NCBI GenBank assembly: GCA_008933995.1
Contig: WARS01000981.1
Coordinates: 868,001 to 932,000, forward strand
Reading direction: 5' to 3'
DNA from: Datnioides undecimradiatus
Lineage: Eukaryota; Chordata; Actinopteri; Lobotiformes; Datnioididae
DNA: 64,000 nt
Below are positions 60,550 to 64,000 of this stretch, piece by piece; within the stretch, counting starts at the first letter, position 1; every line of letters begins with the position of its first letter. The translations under genes and the position numbers were made by a program. Under the pieces are notes generated by a model that had not been told where the DNA came from, did not search any database, and saw only the letters and a program-made list of their open reading frames with translations.

Positions 60550-61560
60550 CACGTTGGCAATAAAACATGGACTCTTACCTAATCGTCATGTCCTTGCCCT
60601 GCTTCCTCGCTCATGTTCTTCTTTCTATCACATTTGTATGTTCATTGTTTACAATTTAGCTCTGCCACTTCTCGCTTTTATGTGCCTTCTCTGCCATATC
60701 AAGTTCCACCTGTTCTGTGTTTATCCCCAGATATGTTAAGTCTTTGTACTCCCATAAAGGTTGCCACTCGTTCTTTGGACCTGGTGCTTAGGGTTCCTGC
60801 CTCTCGCTTATTGTTTTCCAGTGTATTTGATTAATGCTCCTAGTCCTTGGACTTTGCCAGTTTGGTTTACTTTTCTTGCCCTTTTGTTGCTTCAATTGTT
60901 TCAATAAGCAAGAATCTGCACCAGCTTCAACTCAGTGGTTTGTTTTCCTGTTCCTGGTTTGCACAACAGGCCCGCAGCAGAGACCAGCTCCTGCAGAGCT
61001 TTCCTGCTGATGTGGCCTGTCTCTAAGGCTTCCTTTAGAGTCCAGCTAAATTTTCCTGATCAGGCCAGTCTGTACCTACCTCAAGATTCTGGAAGCATTT
61101 CTGTTGCTATAATTTTGTTTTTATAAATCAGGGATTTGCATCAGTGCCACTGCCTCACTGGTCTGCATTTCGTCACTAACCATTTCTTCTTTCTGGTTAG
61201 GCCAAGTGTGATATTACAAATTGGCCTGCAGCAGCCACCGGTTCCTGTTGAGCTGTCCTGCCCGTATTGCCTGCAAAGCTGCACCATCCTTCAGCTTTGT
61301 CTCCAGGTTGCCCTCCAGACCTGCTCTAGCCTATTGTGTCCCCATGTAGTAGAAACCCGAGGTTTCCCTTTCCTGTGTTCAGCCCCCCCGGCCATCCAGT
61401 TCAGCTCCCTCACTCCAGTCTTCAGCTACTATCCTGCTTGCCCCCATGCCTGTACTTGGAGACCTTTGCCTACCTCCCCATTCTGTAAGCCTATTTATAA
61501 ATTTAAAAAATATCAGTGACTGCATCAGCTCTGCCTCTCTGGTCTACGTTTGGATCCTTA
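60550..61560 (+). repeat. Degenerate tandem repeat, three related units
   Basis: Recurring blocks include GGCCCGCAGCAGAGACCAGC (about 60969) against GGCCTGCAGCAGCCACCGGT (about 61222). End blocks containing ATAA-CATCAG-CTGCCTC-CTGGTCT occur at about 60905-60955, 61125-61190 and 61490-61560. The sequence is pyrimidine-rich and loosely resembles the LTR-like elements at 14337 and 30827. Class uncertain. Confidence 0.4.
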
Positions 61561-64000
61561 TCTCATCTTTTCCTGTTTACAAAAGCCACAAGTGTCGGAT
61601 GATATAGATATATTTCCATGGGTAATGAGGTCAGATATTGTTTTGAGCAATGCTGTCTTGCAGTGTGGTCAGTATTGCAGTTTCACTATTTTTAGACTTG
61701 AGTTTTTAGAAAATGATGTGAATTTGTATAATTTGAGGGACTTGAATGTATTGTGTGGTTTCTGTACTTGGTTTAACTGCATTGTGTTACTACTAAATGC
61801 CTTGCAAGCATGGATGCCATTAGTAATGATGGTACCTAACATAAATAAGGTAGATGAAAGCTACAATATCCAAACCTGTTTATTTCTGAGAAATGCAGAA
61901 TTGGTGAAAACACAATGAACATTTGAAAAATATATTGTCTCACATATAATATTTAAAAAGAACTTAATCAAGTGCGTCAGTCAACACTGACCACGGGAAA
62001 TGAACTGGAGGAAGAAACTAGAACATCAAAGTGCATGCTGTTTTCTCTCTGTGGTAAAATGCCAGTGCACAGTAAGAGAAAATAACAGTGTTTGTATGTT
62101 AGAGAGCAATCTGCAAAGTATAAGAGGAAGGAACAGGATCTCTCTTAAATGGTTGTATGAATTATCAAGTAGGTTGTAATGAATTTGAGTCCTCTGCTCT
62201 TTGCAGAAGATGTTGACTGCACAAAAGACATCTTAAGTTTTGCTAGCCACTGTGTCAGACACTGCTAAATGCATTTGTCAGTGGTGAGTTTAACAAATCA
62301 GCTGCCAACACAAAAGTGTACTTTTTTTTCTCAGTAAATCCAAACAGTGCATTTTCCTTCGTTGTTGCATCTGCAAAGAGTTGTGCACGTCTGTGTTCTT
62401 GTGAGCAACCAGGAAGAAGTTGCAGAAGGATTTCAATATGATGTGTTTTCAGCAGCAAAACTAGGTCACTGTTAATATTGCAGCGCGTTATCAGCGACCG
62501 GACAGATACGGCTCCTTTTGTTGTTTTACCGGGGCAGTTATATTAACAGTCATTAAACAACTTATGAAAGCCAATTAGTTACTGCAGAGGCATCAGGAGT
62601 GTAGAGATGGAAACTACCGTCTTTTGTTAGTTTTACTCATGGCTGCGGTGGTATTTGAAGCGCTCTGTGCAGCTACAAAAGGGAGATTTCAAAAAAGTTC
62701 AACTGACTATTTTAATAAACTGCTGATTTCAACAATAAGTAAATCTGTATTTTGACTATAAAATATTAGTCTTTCATCAATACTGTTCTCTCGTGCATGT
62801 TTAAAGTATCAGTAACTTGTGATAAAAGTAACTCAGCTCTCATGAGGACAGTGAGTTAGTTGGACTTCCTCTTACTGATTTAAACCTTGTTTTTCACAAC
62901 AAAGCAGTAGGACTTCATTTATGACGAGAGTACTCAGGTAATGATGGCTAATGAAGGTTTAAGTCAAGCTTTGACTCTGGGCTTGAGACACAGTCTGCTG
63001 TGCGTTTACTTCGCAAATAAGCCAGAGAAATATTACTGATACATACGATAACATAGTATATCAGATGCACGCAATGCTGCCGCAGCCAGCGCTGCTCATT
63101 ACGCTGCCGAGATAGCTGGTGTGGTGTAATCTGTGATGCTGGGGTGAGATGATCAGAATGAATAAAAGAAAGATTTGCCCTTAATTAACCTGCTTTATTA
63201 CTCAGAGTATTATCAGCCGTATTGGAAATAAATCACATTCAAACAATCACAAAGGGCCAGTCGCCGTGGGAGACGATCAGTTTTAGCCCATCTCTTACAT
63301 GAGACAAAATGTAGCTAAAAACTGGTTGTAACGCAGGTCATCTGATGAGCTGAGGTGGTCATCTGACATATTCTCTTTATTAAACCTGCTTCAGTGTGGT
63401 CTTTGCTGTCTGTGCCAAACACTAACTGCTGTCAAAACAGTGTGTTCTCTGACTGTGATGTCTTCTCCAGGGATATTCTGTTGCTGAGGTTTCTGTAGGT
63501 GGTGCTCTTTTCTTCATCTGCGCAGCTTTGACATCCATCACTGCTCAGCCAACTTGACACCCTATGGAACCGAATAACAGCTGAATATATTTGGAAAGTA
63601 AAGTCAATACCTGATGGTGAAACACAAGCACCACTCAATACTCAGTGTTGAAACTTAACTAGTACAGAATGTGTTGCAATGCAATAGCTCACACTGGTGT
63701 GCATCTGTCTGCATCTATGTGGATAGAATCCCTCTGTCTAGCATTGATTTGATTTTATCTGATCACTTGATTTGAACATTTTTTCATTCAGGTGGATAAA
63801 TATAATTCACCAGTCACTGCTTAATTGTTGTAGACTCAAGTCTGGATTCCTTAAACTGAATGTTTATCATTAAATTGCAGTAAAAAGCAGGGCAAATGCA
63901 AATGTTGACATGCAAATGATGCATAATATTTCTTTATTTCATCTGCAGCAAATCACAGTCAAATCCACAAATCCATTACACTGCGCCAACCTTGTCAGGA

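Larger units (their letters stand above)
47680..64000. other. Gene desert, last part
   Basis: No exon was recognised on either strand. It includes the local direct repeat, a G-rich tract (50034-50065), a long (TG)n tract (56454-56511), regulatory-looking stretches (50195-50430, 53455-53790, 56780-57000, 63060-63290) and a degenerate tandem repeat (60550-61560). Open frames such as 61550-61918 (+) and 60072-60464 (-) have no recognisable domain. Confidence 0.65.

Noticed and set aside
61550-61918. 122-aa plus-strand frame
   Set aside because: Cysteine/aromatic-rich AT-driven sequence without domain features or splice context; likely chance.
1-64000. CRISPR arrays, prokaryotic operons, prophage
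   Set aside because: No regularly spaced repeats, Shine-Dalgarno-led gene chains or phage genes; introns and fish repeats show a vertebrate genome.

Overview
The window looks like nuclear DNA of a teleost (ray-finned) fish. It has intron-containing vertebrate genes with GT-AG junctions, many (AC/TG)n microsatellites, and repeats of fish type: a tRNA-headed SINE, the 3' end of a LINE with a GGAT-rich tail, and LTR-like solo elements. No prokaryotic operons, CRISPR arrays, tRNA or rRNA genes were seen.

Region 1 (1-11045, + strand) is the 3' two thirds of pknox2 (PREP2), a TALE homeobox transcription factor. Seven coding exons can be placed to the base (2270-2455, 2630-2765, 3869-3966, 7452-7571, 7765-7841, 8400-8578, 9026-9285). 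They give 351 codons plus a stop, in frame throughout, followed by a 3' UTR of about 1.75 kb ending near an ATTAAA at 11028. The N-terminal exons lie upstream of the window.

Region 2 (11046-22160, + strand) is a repeat-bearing spacer of about 4.4 kb and then a complete panx3 (pannexin 3) gene. It has a probable non-coding first exon (to about 15553) and four coding exons (15855-16038, 19167-19309, 19576-19790, 20316-21159), giving 461 aa. The protein keeps the four-pass channel core. Its C-terminus is longer than in mammals, with an acidic helix and an unexpected hydrophobic tail.

Region 3 (about 22.2-64 kb) is a gene desert with no recognisable intact exon. It holds dispersed repeats (solo-LTR-like elements at 29472 and 30827, a SINE at 41750, a LINE end at 38868, and several degenerate families). 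Between these are AT-rich, TAAT-rich stretches that look like candidate conserved regulatory elements. It also has an isolated CpG cluster at 30.2 kb, a perfect PBX-PREP composite motif at 48953, and one protein-like but frame-broken minus-strand stretch near 23.6-24.0 kb. The desert may be intergenic regulatory DNA or the intron of a large neighbour; the sequence alone does not decide.

No novel system was proven. The observations most worth checking are the panx3 C-terminal extension, the regulatory candidates in the desert and the unidentified minus-strand coding-like segment.
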